From Halichoerus grypus (taxonomy: Eukaryota; Chordata; Mammalia; Carnivora; Phocidae): a stretch of 64,000 nt of DNA. Shown here piece after piece: positions 11,953 through 23,851 of the stretch; positions within the stretch are counted from its first letter, which is position 1, and the number at the start of each line of letters is the position of its first letter. The notes under the pieces are model-generated. The model saw nothing but the letters and a program-made list of their open reading frames with translations. It ran no database searches and was not told the origin of the DNA. Made by a program: the position numbers and the translations under genes. The DNA lies in the NCBI RefSeq assembly GCF_964656455.1, contig NC_135715.1, positions 161,106,437 to 161,170,436 on the forward strand, written 5' to 3'.

Positions 11953-12530
11953 TTTAAAAAATAATAAATGCAGGCCATGTGCTTTTACTTCATCCGTTTC
12001 AACTTAAAATGCACCTTATTCATTCCTGCATTCATTCATTCATTTACTGAGCACCCACTACGTGCCTACCACTGCATCCCACTGCGGTGTAACTACCTGG
12101 GATTTGAGTAAACTTCTGTGACTACTTATAAACAAAACTGGTGACTAAGGAGGGGAATTAAAAGCAAGGAGAAATTCCTCAATATACTAACGAGTTAGCT
12201 AAGAAAGAAAGGACGTCTCTGTTCCCACCCCAGAGACTTCTGATAGCCAGCATTCTAATAAAAGTTGCTTGAACCAGCTTCACACTTTCAAAGCCAAAAT
12301 TAACACACACAACGAAAGGCCCCAAATAAATTCAGAAGGTAAGACCTGAGCCAGGGAGGGTCTCCTATTTACTAAAGAAGAGGAAACCTCAAAGCCCTCT
12401 CTAGTCTCAACCCAGCTCCCCTGCCCTCTCTTAACCACCTCATCAACCCACCACCTCCCTTGGGGACCCCGCCAGGTGGCTCGGGCCCAGCCGCGCCTCA
12501 GCTCCTCCCTCAGGTGAAGCCATTCTCAAA
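11953..12530. other. Intergenic; L2/L3-like remnant
   Basis: About 12,020-12,075 reads as an L2/L3 3'-end fragment (ATTCATTTACTGAGCACCCA). Otherwise nothing recognised. Confidence 0.4.
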
Positions 12531-13060
12531 TTAAATCACAAAGAGGAGCAGCCAGTCTGCAATGATCTGTGTTTATTTAGTAAATGGGTTGATTGCCCTC
12601 ATTTGTGGAGATTAAGAGTTAATTTCCCAACGCAAAGAGAACAGATTTCTCGAAGGGCAGCCCCAGATAATTAAGAGGAAAAAACAAAAATTCAAATACC
12701 CCCCCAACCCCGCCCCTTCCCACCCAGTTTTGGCCTCTCCTTGGCCTCTCCAGCCAGGTAGCCCCAGGCCCCCGCCTCACTGAAGTTCTGACTGAGGGGA
12801 GGAGGATTTGGTCAACAAAGGCTTAGGAATTCTTTAGGCTACTTTTAAACTGACATCTGGCAAATTCTCTGGCAAATTTGGGATCACATAACAGTTTCTC
12901 TCTCCCCACCCCCCATACCCCCCCTCCCCCGGGCTTTGAAAGGCAAATGTTTTGAGGTTTGTGTTCTGTCCCATTCACAGAGTTTTTAATCAAGTGGAGT
13001 CAAACCACTTTGTCTACACCTTAATTGAAGAGCCTGGCTCTAGAGTTGAAAGTACTATTT
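12530..13060. promoter_or_regulatory. Repeat-free block, candidate conserved noncoding element
   Basis: A 500-bp stretch with no recognisable repeat, rich in AT homeodomain-type cores (TTAATTGAAG at about 13,021, AGTTAATTTCC near 12,617). The call rests only on texture and position 7 kb upstream of FZD7. Confidence 0.25.
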
Positions 13061-14940
13061 TACAATAATGAGGCAGGAGAGGGAGAGGGGACTAAGTGGA
13101 AATGTGAAAGGGAAGAAAAGCAATGGGCAAGTGGCCCTTAAGGGAACACTCAGTGTATTGCCTGCCTGGCCTCCTCGGCACCCGCGGGACACAGTTAACA
13201 GATATCAGGTCGTGAGCCCCAGCTGTGCCAGTCACCCGGAACTGGGATGAGACTGGCTCAGCTTTGTTGGGTAACTTCCACATAACACAGGAAAAAGTCC
13301 CTAGTGTGGGAAATCTTGAACCAGGTGAGGAACCCCCAAAGAGAACCATACGTTCTCGGGGGCCGGGTGGCGGGGGGGAGGTGGCAGATCACAAAGCCCA
13401 GCTTCCTCATTTCACAGATGGAGAAACAGACCAACTTGCCTGAGGCCAAGGGGCTTGTGGCAGGACCAAGACCCTCAGAATTCTCTTTTCCCTGGCTGTA
13501 ATGGAGCCCTTTCCTCTGTTTGATCCTTGAAGAGAGAAACGCACCACATCCATCTCAAAACAAACTTTCATACACCTGGGAAGACAGTTAAATGACTTCA
13601 TAGATAATTCCTACATTGCAACACTTTACAATCACTCAATCACTCAATTATAGCTCTCTGTGTCAACTGCAGTCCTAGGAGGTATCTTTTCAAATTCTTT
13701 ATCCAGGCCATTGAGCAAGATGAAGGTGGCTGCAACCCAGTGCTGTTAGCCAACCCTGAATGGATCCCTCCCCTGGGCTGGTGACGGTCCTTGGAGGTCA
13801 GCCTTCTGCTTCTGTGGGCCCATCCCCCAGGACAAAGTCAGAAGAGTTATCAGCCTTTCCCAGGCCCCTGGCACTATAGTTAGTGAGATTCTCTCTAGTT
13901 ATTAGGGATAGACAAGCAGTCAGGTGGCTTCGTTAATGCGGATGGTAGGATTCTAAGGCAAGGAGCTAGGAAATGGCTCTTGTAACCTCGTCTTCTCCTT
14001 TTGAAACAGGTGTTCTTTCTCCCCTTCCCTCCTGTTGCTACCATCTAACTGCTCTCTCGACGAACTTTGCTCATGGCTCTGGTTTCTTCCAAGGTTCCAC
14101 TGCTTCCTGTTTTCTGCTTGTTCCTTTTTCAATGAGTGTCTCTCAGCCTCTGCCACTCTATGTTACACTTAGACTCCTCAAATGAAAGGATCTGATTGGG
14201 TAGCACTCTATATCCAGTGGCCACACCAGCTGGATGAGGTCTCATGCAGACAACACCATGGCTGGGTCAGATGCTCGCCTATTCCTGGCTCGGTCATCTG
14301 TGGTAGAAGGTCCGAGGATGGCAATGTGGGTCTGAGGAAATGCCTGTGGGAGAAATGAACTGTGGGAGTAGCAGGTGTTACATTTTACAATGGCCACCGT
14401 GAACTTCTCGAGACTCATAAATACAGTCCCAGACCCAACATCACATCATCCAACCACCCCTCTCTCTTTCCCTCTCTTATTTTCTCTTACACACACACAC
14501 ACACACCCCTCACACACCCCATCCTCCCTTATGCTTCTCATTATTCCATCCCTCCGTTCAAAACATAATCAAGTAAAGTGAGGACTTTGCACAACACCAG
14601 AGATCTTCTATAAGGCATCGATGGCACAAGACCCTGCTTTGGAATATGAGTTTGGGTCAGTGGTTCTGAAACCTCCACCTGGAGGTTTTCCCCCAGGATT
14701 GCTGATGCCCTGTCATTAATCAACTTCTTCCACATTCTTTCTCCTTCAAGTCCAATGGCACGTATTTGCAAAAATGGCTGGCCATAATTAGGTTTCTGTT
14801 CTAACAGATGCAAGTGGCATTATAACCAGTCAATATGTGTTTTTATTTGTGATCCTTTCCCTGGACACCACAAGGCAGGGACCCAAGGGTTGTTTCTCTC
14901 TGTGGCCTCCTCTCCATAATACTTTAGGAATGAATGAATA
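13061..14940. other. Intergenic, no gene seen
   Basis: A short reversed MIR core is visible at about 13,400-13,470 (CATTTCACAGATGGAGAAAC). A (CA)n tract lies at about 14,490-14,506. The open frames are short and show no family resemblance. Confidence 0.5.
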
Positions 14941-14959
14941 ATCCTTATGAGAAACTGTC

Positions 14960-15588
14960 TCTAAAATGGCTCCTTGTGATCCTCACCCTCCAATGTGTTT
15001 TCATGCCCTAGAGTAATCCCTGCTACCCCTTGAGTGTGGGGTGTGGGTAAACCTAGTGAATTGCTTCTAATGAGTAGAATATGGCAAAAGTGACAGGATG
15101 TCCAAGATTATAGAAAGACTGTGACTTGATTGCCATCTTCTGTGTTTTTTCTGTCTCTCTGTCTTTCTCTCTCTCTGTGTCTCTCTCTCCCTCTCTCAGC
15201 ACTTGCTCTGGGAGAGCAAGGTACCATGTTATAAGTGGCTTTAGGAGAGGCCCACAGGCCAGGAACTGAGGTCTTCAGCCAACAGCTAGTGAGAACCTGA
15301 GGCCTGCCAGCAGCCATGTGATGACCTTGGAAATGGATAGTCTGACACCTGCCAACAGCCACATGAGTGAGTTTGGAAGTGGATCCTCCTCCACTCGAAC
15401 CTGGAGGTAACTGCAGCCCCAACCAACACCCTGGTTGCAGTTTCATGAGCAACCCCAAGCCAGGGGACCCAGCTAAGCTCATCCAGATTCCCAATATACA
15501 AAAAGTATGAAATATTAAATGTCTATTGTTTTAAGCTGCTAAGTTTGGGGGGTAATTTGTTATACAACAATAGATAACTAATGCAACC
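14960..15588 (+). repeat. ERVL-MaLR (MLT1-type) LTR remnant
   Basis: Solitary old LTR. The end reads TAAGCTGCTAAGTTTGGGG then TTGTTATACAACAATAGATAACTAATGC, a typical MLT1-like 3' terminus (shown here in parts). The middle holds a CT-rich simple tract (about 15,148-15,200). There is no retroviral coding sequence. Confidence 0.65.
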
Positions 15589-15855
15589 CTCAAGCAACAA
15601 GAGAAATGGTCAAAGGGTTTGAATGATATAAATCACCTCTACTGCATGGGGCCTAGCACGCCTGTCAGAACTTCAGCATGGCCCTCTTTTTTAATCTAGA
15701 CATCTCTAACTTTCATGACACTGGAAAGTCTGCTTAGGGATACGAATGTTCCCATTCTGGGAATGATCCAACACCCCAAACGAAAATGAAAGGAATTCAA
15801 TGGCAACCTGGCAACTTGAAATTCCAAGTCCTTAATGTTATAAAGTCAAAAAACT

Positions 15856-16055
15856 GGGGGCGCCTGGGTGGCTCAGTCGTTAAGCGTCTGCCTTCGGCTC
15901 GGGTCATGATCCCAGGGTCCTGGGATCGAGCCCCGCATCGGGCTCCCTGCTCAGCGGGGAGCCTGCTTCTCCCTCTCCCACTCCCCATGCTTGTGTTCCC
16001 TCTCTCGCTGTGTCTCTCTCTGTCAAATAAATAAATAAAATCTTTAAAAAAAAAA
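15856..16055 (+). mobile_element. Can-SINE (SINEC), young-looking
   Basis: Intact consensus-like copy: GGGCGCCTGGGTGGCTCAGT head, CATCGGGCTCCCTGCTCAGC body, CTCTCGCTGTGTCTCTCTCT tract, AATAAATAAAATC tail. It is one of the best copies for naming the lineage. Confidence 0.96.
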
Positions 16056-18400
16056 CCAACTGTCTGGTAAAAGAGACGCCAAAAAAGGGAAGTATATACT
16101 AAAAGCTGCCCTTTCTCATCCTGCATGAGTAATTCTTGCAGCTGGAGTTTTCACTACAACCACAGGATTGTGGCACCACGAAGGTGGCCATTTTCAAATC
16201 TGGCCTGACATCAGAATGTAATTCAACTAGATAAACCTGGGACTTGGCCAAAATAAGTAGCATTTAAATAACTGGAGCCAATGAATACCATCACTTTTCT
16301 GTGAGACCATATGACTGTGATGTGAAGAAATAAAAGCCTTTGTTGTTTTAAAGGGCAGGGACAATTGGAAGTTTTGCAGCAGACAGTTACAAAATTTTCC
16401 ACCCTTAGCTCTCCAAAGAAGATACCAGTTAGTGGCTTTGGGAGTTGGACGTGGAAAGAATTGCTTGGAAAAGAAAATTAAATTGATCCTGGACAGAATG
16501 TGAACCAGTGTTACTACATTTATCATAGAGCCTAAAACAGACTATTTAGCCCCCTACATTGTGAACTCGCTTTTCTGATCTACTCCCATTTATTACTTAG
16601 CTCCTTGAAATCATAGCATTCTGTATCAGGCGAGACATAGAAGGCTGCCACACTCCTCCCACGAACAGCAAATTCTTATTTTTCAAAATAATTCTCGAGT
16701 GGGTTTTGAAAAATCATTTTAAAAAACAAAACACTCCAAAAAAATTAGTCTTTGCTTTTATGCTTTTTGCATTTGTCTGCCTGGGACAGTGCAATAGGAC
16801 TCAGGACTCACATCTGTGATACTTTCCATCTGGGATGGGTTTCCTGCATCTTATGCACAGACTGTTTTAAAAATATTTCATTCACCCCTTGTATTTTCAT
16901 AAAGGGTTCTCCTTTTTTCTTTCTAAATATCCCTACTACCTATCATCAGCGAGCTGTCTGGGGCTATAATATGGGGAGTAAAAGCTCATCAACTAAACTG
17001 GTTTTAGCTTTATTTGAGACACAGTATTTTATCCTGTCGGTTTTCATTTTATTTGATGACAGTGCTTGCAGTTTCTCCCTCAATAAGCAAAGATGACTTA
17101 GATCTGTGGCCTGATGAATAAGCATGAAAATTTGATTTAGAAAAGGAGGATATCCAGAAGCTCACGGAGAGAAAAAAGGATTTCCAACCCCCTACCACAC
17201 ACACTTTAAATGACAAAGCAAAGCAGCAGCATTGTCTTTAAACAACATCTTTCAAGGCAATATCAATGCTCCCCAATGTTAGGTAGTAAGAATAATAATT
17301 TAGAAAGAAAAAGAGGAGCCTTTAAAAATACATAAGGAAGGAATAAAATATTTTTAAAGCAAATGTCATTAATCCTTTGTATGGTACCTTGCAGCAGATA
17401 ACCCAAAAGAAAACAAATAAGGTCCTGGGTGTGAGGGGGAAGCTGATGCTTTGGAAGAAAAAGAGAATGAGGACTCCTGTTGAGGGGCGGATGGAGAATG
17501 TGAGCAGTCTGACACCCTACCTTGGCCCAAATGATTCAGCTCTCTAGATCCATTAACAAGAGTGGAAAAGGACAAAGAACTGTGAAGTGGAAGGTAGGAT
17601 GGTCAGTAAACTTCAGTAACAGAAAATAAATAAAAGAAAAACAGAGGAAGCCAAAGTCTCCCGTGGAAGGGAACCCAATTAATTGTCTTAGATTTCAGAA
17701 CCAGTTTTTTCTTGCTGGAGAAGAAGCTCACCGGGGGCAGCAGAGGCAGCAACTTCTGCAAACACGCAACCTGATCAGAAATCCCTCAGGGTCCAGCGCC
17801 CGGAACTGAGCCTAGCAGAAGGAAGGGCTCAGCCAGGAGTAACGTTTTCTTAAGCATAGTATTTGTGCGTGCGTGCGTGTGTGTGTGTGTGTGTGAGACA
17901 GAGACAGAATGAGAGACAGATTTAGCCTTTCTCAAATTGTCACTACCCTGCATGGGAATTCATGGTATTCTTTGCTGCCCAGAGAGAGGGGAGAGGCCCC
18001 CCGGTAAATTCTGACCTCGCCCGGAGTAACCGGAGAGCTCACTGGAGCGCCCAGTGCTGCGAGCAGGGCCAAGATTTGACCGGGAACAAAAAAGACCGCT
18101 TGCCAATCAGAAAACGCCGCTGGAGAACACGTATCACCTCTCTTTGTGTTTTGAAAACTCCTTAATTAGCAAATGCCCTGATTTCTAATACGCATTAAAA
18201 CTTCTCTACGCAACATTTCAACTACAGGATCAAGTCATTGCTTCTGCAGCGAAGAGGGGATCCCGAATGGCCACACGCCGAAGAACTAAGGAAAGCGCCG
18301 CAATCGAAGACGCATTTTAAACCGTACAGAGTGTTCCTGGGCATTCGGTCTCAGGTACTTTTATACCGCCCCCCCCCCCCGAACACTGTCTTAGTTTTCT
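16056..18400. other. FZD7 distal upstream region, mostly repeat-free
   Basis: No gene seen. A (GCGT)n/(GT)n tract lies at 17,868-17,897 and a C-run at 18,369-18,380. The block 16,640-17,370 is AT-rich and repeat-free. From about 17,980 CpG frequency rises towards the island. Confidence 0.5.
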
Positions 18401-19074
18401 TATAACCGCTTTAAAGCCTCACCAGATTTCTAGACTCTGGGCCGTGCGCGCGGGCGGGGTGGCCTGGGGGCCCGGGTCCCCCGAGCCCGCCGCTCTCCGG
18501 CCCTCTCCCCTCGGAGGGGTCTGTACTTCCTCCCGCCTTAAGTCGGCCCCCTCCTCCCGACTCCAATTTCTCCTCGGCGCGGGCCCCTCCTCCTTTCTAC
18601 AACCGGGAGAGAGGGTGAGAGGGATTGTGGCCTCACGTGGTCTGTTTGGGTCTGGGGAGAAAAAAGCGATCTGAGAGGCGCACCCCTTCTCGCTCGGTAC
18701 CGAACCCCACATTTAGGATCCAGGTATCCAAAAGCCCCCTGCCAAACCCAGCATTTTCAGCCCAGACAGGGCTAACGTGACTCCGGGTCACGTCTCTCCG
18801 CTGAGGCGCTGCGCTATTCTCCCAGCAAAAGCCTCTCTCCTTGCGCCCTCCTGTTCGAGATGTGTATTTTAGCGTACCCAGAAGAGGAACAAACCTTTAA
18901 AGCAAATTCCCTTTCTGGTGCGTTTACCACCCACCCCCCCCAACCCTCGAGCGAATTCACCATAAAAGTTTTTCTTAACTTTTCCGTCCTGGCCCCCTGC
19001 CCCTCCCCTCAGGAATCCGCCCAGAGCGCTGCAGACTCCGCCTCTCCAGTTCCCTCGCCCGGCCTTTCCGACTT

Positions 19075-19195
19075 CCACCCAATCCGGAGGCCGCCACACA
19101 GAAAACAAAGGCTACCATTGGGCCGCCCTGGAGCTCGAGGGCCCGCCCCCGGAGTGGTTTGTGAATGGGGGGAGGGGAGGGGGCGGGGCGGCCCG
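19075..19195 (+). promoter_or_regulatory. FZD7: CCAAT/GC-box cluster, candidate FZD7 proximal promoter
   Basis: A CCAAT box at 19,079-19,083, an inverted one (ATTGG) at 19,117-19,121 and an Sp1-type GC box GGGGCGGGGC at 19,180-19,189 lie within 115 bp. No TATA box is seen nearby. The cluster is about 0.85-0.95 kb upstream of the start codon. If transcription starts much nearer the ATG, this would be an upstream module. Confidence 0.5.
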
Positions 19196-19696
19196 GAACC
19201 TTGCGAGCCCGACGCTTCTTCTGGCGAGTTGCACGACTCCGAGGCGTTACTCTGCGCTCGCTCCCTCCCGGCGGGCGGCGGCGGCGGGCGCCGGGACTCA
19301 CGGGCCAGGGCTTCGCGAGGCTGAAGAGGCCAGGCCCAGGCCGCGGCCACCGGGCCCTCGCAGCTTCGGACGCAGTGTAACTGGATTTCCAAAAAGAACT
19401 CGCTGAGCTCTTGGCTCCAAGGCGCCGATCGGACTCAGCGAGAATCACCCGTTTGGCAGAAACTTACGGGCCGAACTTTTGGGGCTGAAGAAGGAGCGGG
19501 GAAGTAGAAAAGGAGGCGAAGGAGGAGGAGGAGGCGGCGGCGAGAGAGCCTCGAGGCGAGGAGGCGGAGCAGCACGGCCGAGGCGGCGGCCTCGGCTAGC
19601 AGGCGGCGGCGCCGGGCTCTCGCCTGCCGGGGGCCGGACTTGGTGTGGGGGGCGCGTGCGTTACTGTGCGCTGTGGGTCGACAGACTTTGGGCAAA

Positions 19697-19703
19697 CTTT
19701 GAA
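19697..19703 (+). promoter_or_regulatory. FZD7: TCF/LEF-type motif in FZD7 5' region
   Basis: CTTTGAA matches the reverse of the WWCAAAG core bound by TCF/LEF factors. It lies 339 bp upstream of the start codon. FZD7 is described as a Wnt/beta-catenin target, which makes the site plausible, but a 7-bp match alone is weak. Confidence 0.3.
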
Positions 19704-19943
19704 GGGTAACCGGAGACGCTTGTTGCTCCTCGCCGCAGAAAAAGCCGCACCGTTACGTCGCAGCGGGAGAAGAAGGCGGCCCCCCTCAGCGCCCCCGACC
19801 CAAGCAGACGAGTTAGGGCTCCCCGCGGCTGCTCGAGTGCTGGGCGGAGACGGCAGCGGCGCCCCCGCGGCGCGGGCACCCCAGCTGCAGCGCCCTCAGC
19901 TCCGCGCCGCCCACGGCCCGGCCCCGGCGCCGGGAGGACTCTC

Positions 19944-20015
19944 ATGCGCCGGGCGCGGCCGCGCCTCCTCGGATCCAAGCCTCTCCCGGCTGCCTCGTCG
20001 CGCTCCTCGGGCTGA
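19944..20015 (+). other. Upstream ORF, 23 codons, in FZD7 leader
   Basis: An ATG at 19,944 opens 23 codons and stops at TGA 20,013-20,015, 26 bases before the FZD7 start and in a different frame. The start context is weak (C at -3). It matters only if the transcript begins upstream of 19,944, which cannot be decided here. Confidence 0.4.
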
Positions 20016-20041
20016 GAGCGCCGCTGCACCCGTGGCCGGCG

Positions 20042-21766
20042 ATGCGGGGCCCCGGCGCGGCTGCGTCGCACTCGCCCCTGGGCCTGTGCACCCTGGTGCT
20101 TGTGCTGCTGGGCGCGCTGCCTGCCGGCGCCGGGGCGCAGCCTTACCACGGCGAGAAGGGGATCTCGGTGCCGGACCACGGCTTCTGCCAGCCCATCTCC
20201 ATCCCGCTGTGCACGGACATTGCCTACAACCAGACCATCCTGCCCAACCTGCTAGGCCACACGAATCAAGAGGACGCGGGCCTCGAGGTACACCAGTTCT
20301 ACCCCCTGGTGAAGGTGCAGTGTTCTCCCGAACTGCGCTTCTTCCTGTGCTCTATGTACGCACCCGTGTGCACCGTGCTGGATCAGGCCATCCCGCCGTG
20401 CCGCTCTCTGTGCGAGCGTGCCCGCCAGGGCTGTGAAGCGCTCATGAACAAGTTCGGCTTCCAGTGGCCCGAGCGGTTGCGCTGTGAGAACTTCCCGGTG
20501 CATGGCGCGGGCGAGATCTGCGTGGGCCAGAACACGTCCGACGGCTCCGGGGGCCCGGGCGGCGGCCCCACAGCCTACCCCACAGCGCCCTATATGCCGG
20601 ACCTGCCGTACACCGCGCTGCCCCCGGGGGCCGCTGACGGCAGGGGCCGCTCTGCCTTCCCCTTCTCGTGCCCCCGCCAGCTCAAGGTGCCCCCCTACCT
20701 GGGCTACCGCTTCCTGGGCGAGCGCGACTGCGGAGCCCCGTGCGAGCCAGGCCGTGCCAACGGCCTAATGTACTTTAAGGAGGAGGAGAGGCGCTTTGCC
20801 CGTCTCTGGGTGGGCGTGTGGTCGGTGCTGTGCTGCGCCTCGACGCTCTTCACCGTCCTCACCTATTTAGTGGACATGCGGCGCTTCAGCTATCCCGAGC
20901 GGCCCATCATCTTTCTGTCCGGCTGCTACTTCATGGTGGCCGTGGCGCACGTGGCCGGCTTCCTGCTGGAGGACCGCGCCGTGTGCGTGGAGCGCTTCTC
21001 AGACGATGGCTACCGCACGGTGGCGCAGGGCACCAAGAAGGAGGGTTGCACTATCCTCTTCATGGTGCTGTACTTCTTCGGCATGGCCAGTTCCATCTGG
21101 TGGGTCATCCTGTCGCTCACTTGGTTCCTGGCAGCCGGCATGAAGTGGGGCCATGAGGCCATCGAAGCCAACTCGCAGTACTTCCACCTGGCCGCGTGGG
21201 CCGTGCCCGCTGTCAAGACCATCACCATCTTGGCCATGGGCCAGGTGGATGGGGACTTGCTCAGTGGGGTGTGCTACGTGGGCCTGTCCAGCGTGGATGC
21301 GCTGCGGGGCTTCGTGCTGGCGCCTCTGTTCGTCTACCTCTTCATTGGCACGTCCTTCCTGCTGGCCGGCTTCGTGTCGCTCTTCCGCATCCGCACCATC
21401 ATGAAGCACGACGGAACCAAGACCGAAAAACTGGAGAAGCTCATGGTGCGCATCGGCGTCTTCAGCGTGCTCTACACGGTGCCGGCGACCATCGTCCTGG
21501 CCTGCTACTTCTATGAGCAGGCCTTCCGCGAACACTGGGAGCGCACCTGGCTCCTGCAGACGTGCAAGAGCTACGCGGTGCCCTGCCCGCCTGGCCATTT
21601 CCCGCCCATGAGCCCCGACTTCACTGTCTTCATGATCAAGTACCTGATGACCATGATCGTGGGCATCACCACCGGCTTCTGGATCTGGTCTGGCAAGACT
21701 CTGCAGTCGTGGCGCCGCTTCTACCACAGACTCAGCCACAGCAGCAAGGGGGAAACTGCGGTATGA
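20042..21766 (+). CDS. FZD7: Frizzled-7, Wnt receptor
   Basis: Seven-pass receptor of the Frizzled class, which binds Wnt ligands with LRP5/6 and signals through Dishevelled at the plasma membrane. It is a single-exon gene of 574 codons, the length of human FZD7, ending in TGA. Seen in the protein: a signal peptide about 1-32 (cleavage before QPYHGEK); the cysteine-rich domain about 44-163 with its ten cysteines (49, 57, 94, 103, 110, 120, 124, 131, 148, 160); N-glycosylation sites NQT at 63 and NTS at 164; a Gly/Pro linker about 166-205; seven membrane segments near 256-276, 289-309, 337-360, 381-400, 424-447, 470-490 and 528-549. Next comes the Dishevelled-binding KTxxxW motif at 552-557, and the protein ends in ETAV, a class I PDZ ligand that separates FZD7 from most relatives. 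The start is supported by G at -3 and by an in-frame TAG at 19,814 with no in-frame ATG between. FZD1 and FZD2 are the closest alternatives, but length, N-terminus and flanking gene favour FZD7. No break is seen. Confidence 0.98.
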
Positions 21767-22878
21767 GCCCCGGCCCCTCCCCCACCCTCCCTTCCCCCTT
21801 CCACTAGCAGGGGGAGAGGCGTGGGAAGGAGAGAACTGCTGGGGGGGGGGGGGTCCTGTAACCTCCACCCCCTCCAATGAGAAGTGACCTGGAAGAGAGA
21901 TGATATTTGTAGATTTGGGGCGAGGGGTGGGTTTGGAAAAGGAGGCCTGGGTGAAAAGACGATTTGGATGAAAAGACTTATGGCAAAGACCTGCGGGAAG
22001 ATGATGATGATGATGGTGATGATGATAACGATGATGTTAATCGTGTACGGTACCGGCCGACCTGGGCCTATCGAGATTGAGCCCAGCAGAGATGGCTCTG
22101 AGTTCTTCCCGGCTCCAGGGCCGAACTGGGACTGTGAGCGATTCCCCTGCTGCAAGACAAGTGGCCTGTCCTCACTCCTGTGAGGCCCGGGTGAAAGGTA
22201 CAGCTCTGTCTGCGGCGGCGGCTTTGTTGGGAAAAGGGAGGACTCCCTGCGGTGTCCTTGTCAAGCGGTGGTCAAACCATAATCTCTTTTCACTGGGGCC
22301 AAACTGGAGCCCAGATGGGTTAATTTCCAGGGTCAGACATTACAGTCTCTCCTCGCCTGGCCCCTCCCGCCTGTTTTCCTCTCCTGGTCCTTTCAAGTCT
22401 TGTAAAATAAGCATTTGGAAGTCTTGGGAGGCCCGCCTCCTAGAATGTGAGGATGCGAAAGAAATGAAGATAACATTTCGAGATGAGGCAAAGGAGATGA
22501 GTAGTAGGTATTTCTGCTACTTTTTTATTTTCTGGGGAAGGCAGAAGGAAGAAGGTGTTTTATTTGGTTTAATACTCTGAAAAGAAGTGATGACTTGTTG
22601 CTTTTCAAAACAGGAGTGCATTTTTCCCCTTGTCTTTGTTGTAAGAGACAAAAGAGGAAACAAAAGTGTCTCCCCTGTGGAAAGGCGTAACTGTGAAGAC
22701 AGCAACTTTTATAGGCAAAGTAGCACAAATCAGAGGTTTCCCTTTGGATGTTAATTTGGCTGAGATAAACATTCCTTTTTAAGGAAAAGTGAACGGCAGC
22801 GTGCTTCCATACCCCCAGTCAGTCAGAGGTTCTGACTTGGCTAAAGGAAATGCAAGGGGTTTTGTTGTATTTGTTTTA

Positions 22879-22884
22879 AATAAA
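22879..22884 (+). terminator. FZD7: Possible internal polyadenylation signal
   Basis: AATAAA inside the 3' UTR; another lies at 23,052-23,057. Use of either would give a shorter 3' UTR. No cleavage evidence can be read from sequence. Confidence 0.3.
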
Positions 22885-23845
22885 TTTAATTCAGAACACA
22901 TGATCCTATCTACAGGCTCTGTTCAAATGTTCAGGGAAATCTCTCCCTTTATTATTTTTTTCTTCCTATAAATCTGCATTTAGGTTCTCTATTTTCTTCC
23001 CATTTGAATCCTTCAAGGTTAAAGGTAAAGCATAGTGCCCTCAGCCTCCATAATAAAGAAGTTAAATTTTTTAAAAAGTAAAGAACATTTTGTCCTGTTT
23101 TCTTAGTTCCATAAATCCGTTTATAAGACATCATGTGTATGCTGACCCTGTCTTTGTGTGGCTGGGTGGGGAGGTGACCTGCAGAAATGACAGTGAATGA
23201 AGCGGACAGTTCAAACCATGGGTCCCTTTTTTTAAGGAAAGTCATTAAAAGAAGGTAAGCTTCAAAGTAATTCTGGAGTTCTTTGAAATGTGCTGCATGA
23301 CTTAAATTTATTAATCTTAAATCATGTACTTTTTTTTCTATAATAGAACTGATTCTTTTGCATAATGCTCTAAAGCTGAGCAGAGAATCATGGGAGCTAA
23401 CCTTTACTCCACCTTTGATACCACCCTCCAATCTTGCAACACTATCCTGTTTCTCAAAACAATTTTTAAATGCTGTTTTAAATAGTTTTTAAATCATAGA
23501 GGGTACTGTCAGGAGTACAAGTTACTTTATATATGTAATGTTCAGTTGAGTGGAGCTGCTTTTTATATTAAAGTTAACATCGACCTTGTGTTTCTTAAAC
23601 CTCCAAAATGGTCTCATTTGTCAGATTTAAAACTCCCACCACAGTTTCTGGCATCTTTTGTGTTGTATCTCTTGCATGTGAAATTTGTAAAATAGAGACA
23701 AGTGCAGTATGTATATTTTGTAAATCTCCCATTTTTGTAAGAAAATATATATTGTATTTATACATTTTTACTTTTGGGTTTTTGTTTTGTTTTGCCTTTA
23801 AAAGTCTACAAGGAAGCCCCACTTTATCACATGTACAGATCACAA

Positions 23846-23851
23846 AATAAA
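23846..23851 (+). terminator. FZD7: Main FZD7 polyadenylation signal
   Basis: AATAAA followed by a T-run and A-rich sequence, 2.08 kb after the stop codon. Cleavage would be expected near 23,865-23,875. The distance agrees with the known size of the human transcript. Confidence 0.75.

Larger units (their letters stand above)
18430..22260. promoter_or_regulatory. FZD7: CpG island over FZD7 promoter and CDS
   Basis: Dense CpG and high G+C begin near 18,430, continue through the leader and the coding exon and fade near 22,260. Nearly 4 kb is typical of developmental-regulator genes. The boundaries are judged by eye. Inside it are purine- and GGC-rich low-complexity tracts (19,490-19,610). Confidence 0.85.

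Noticed and set aside
18860..19324. 154-codon plus-strand frame upstream of FZD7
   Set aside because: Lies in promoter sequence with CCAAT and GC boxes; composition follows base bias.
19661..20179. 172-codon minus-strand frame in the FZD7 leader
   Set aside because: Arg/Ala/Gly-rich translation of a CpG island without recognisable motif.
19645..20436. 263-codon plus-strand frame overlapping the FZD7 start
   Set aside because: It begins at GTG, not ATG, and is in another frame; the CpG island keeps it open. The FZD7 frame has the domain content.
20999..21877. 292-codon minus-strand frame over FZD7
   Set aside because: It is the mirror of a GC-rich coding exon; strong third-position G/C bias removes stop codons on the opposite strand. 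Residue composition is low-complexity and matches no family.
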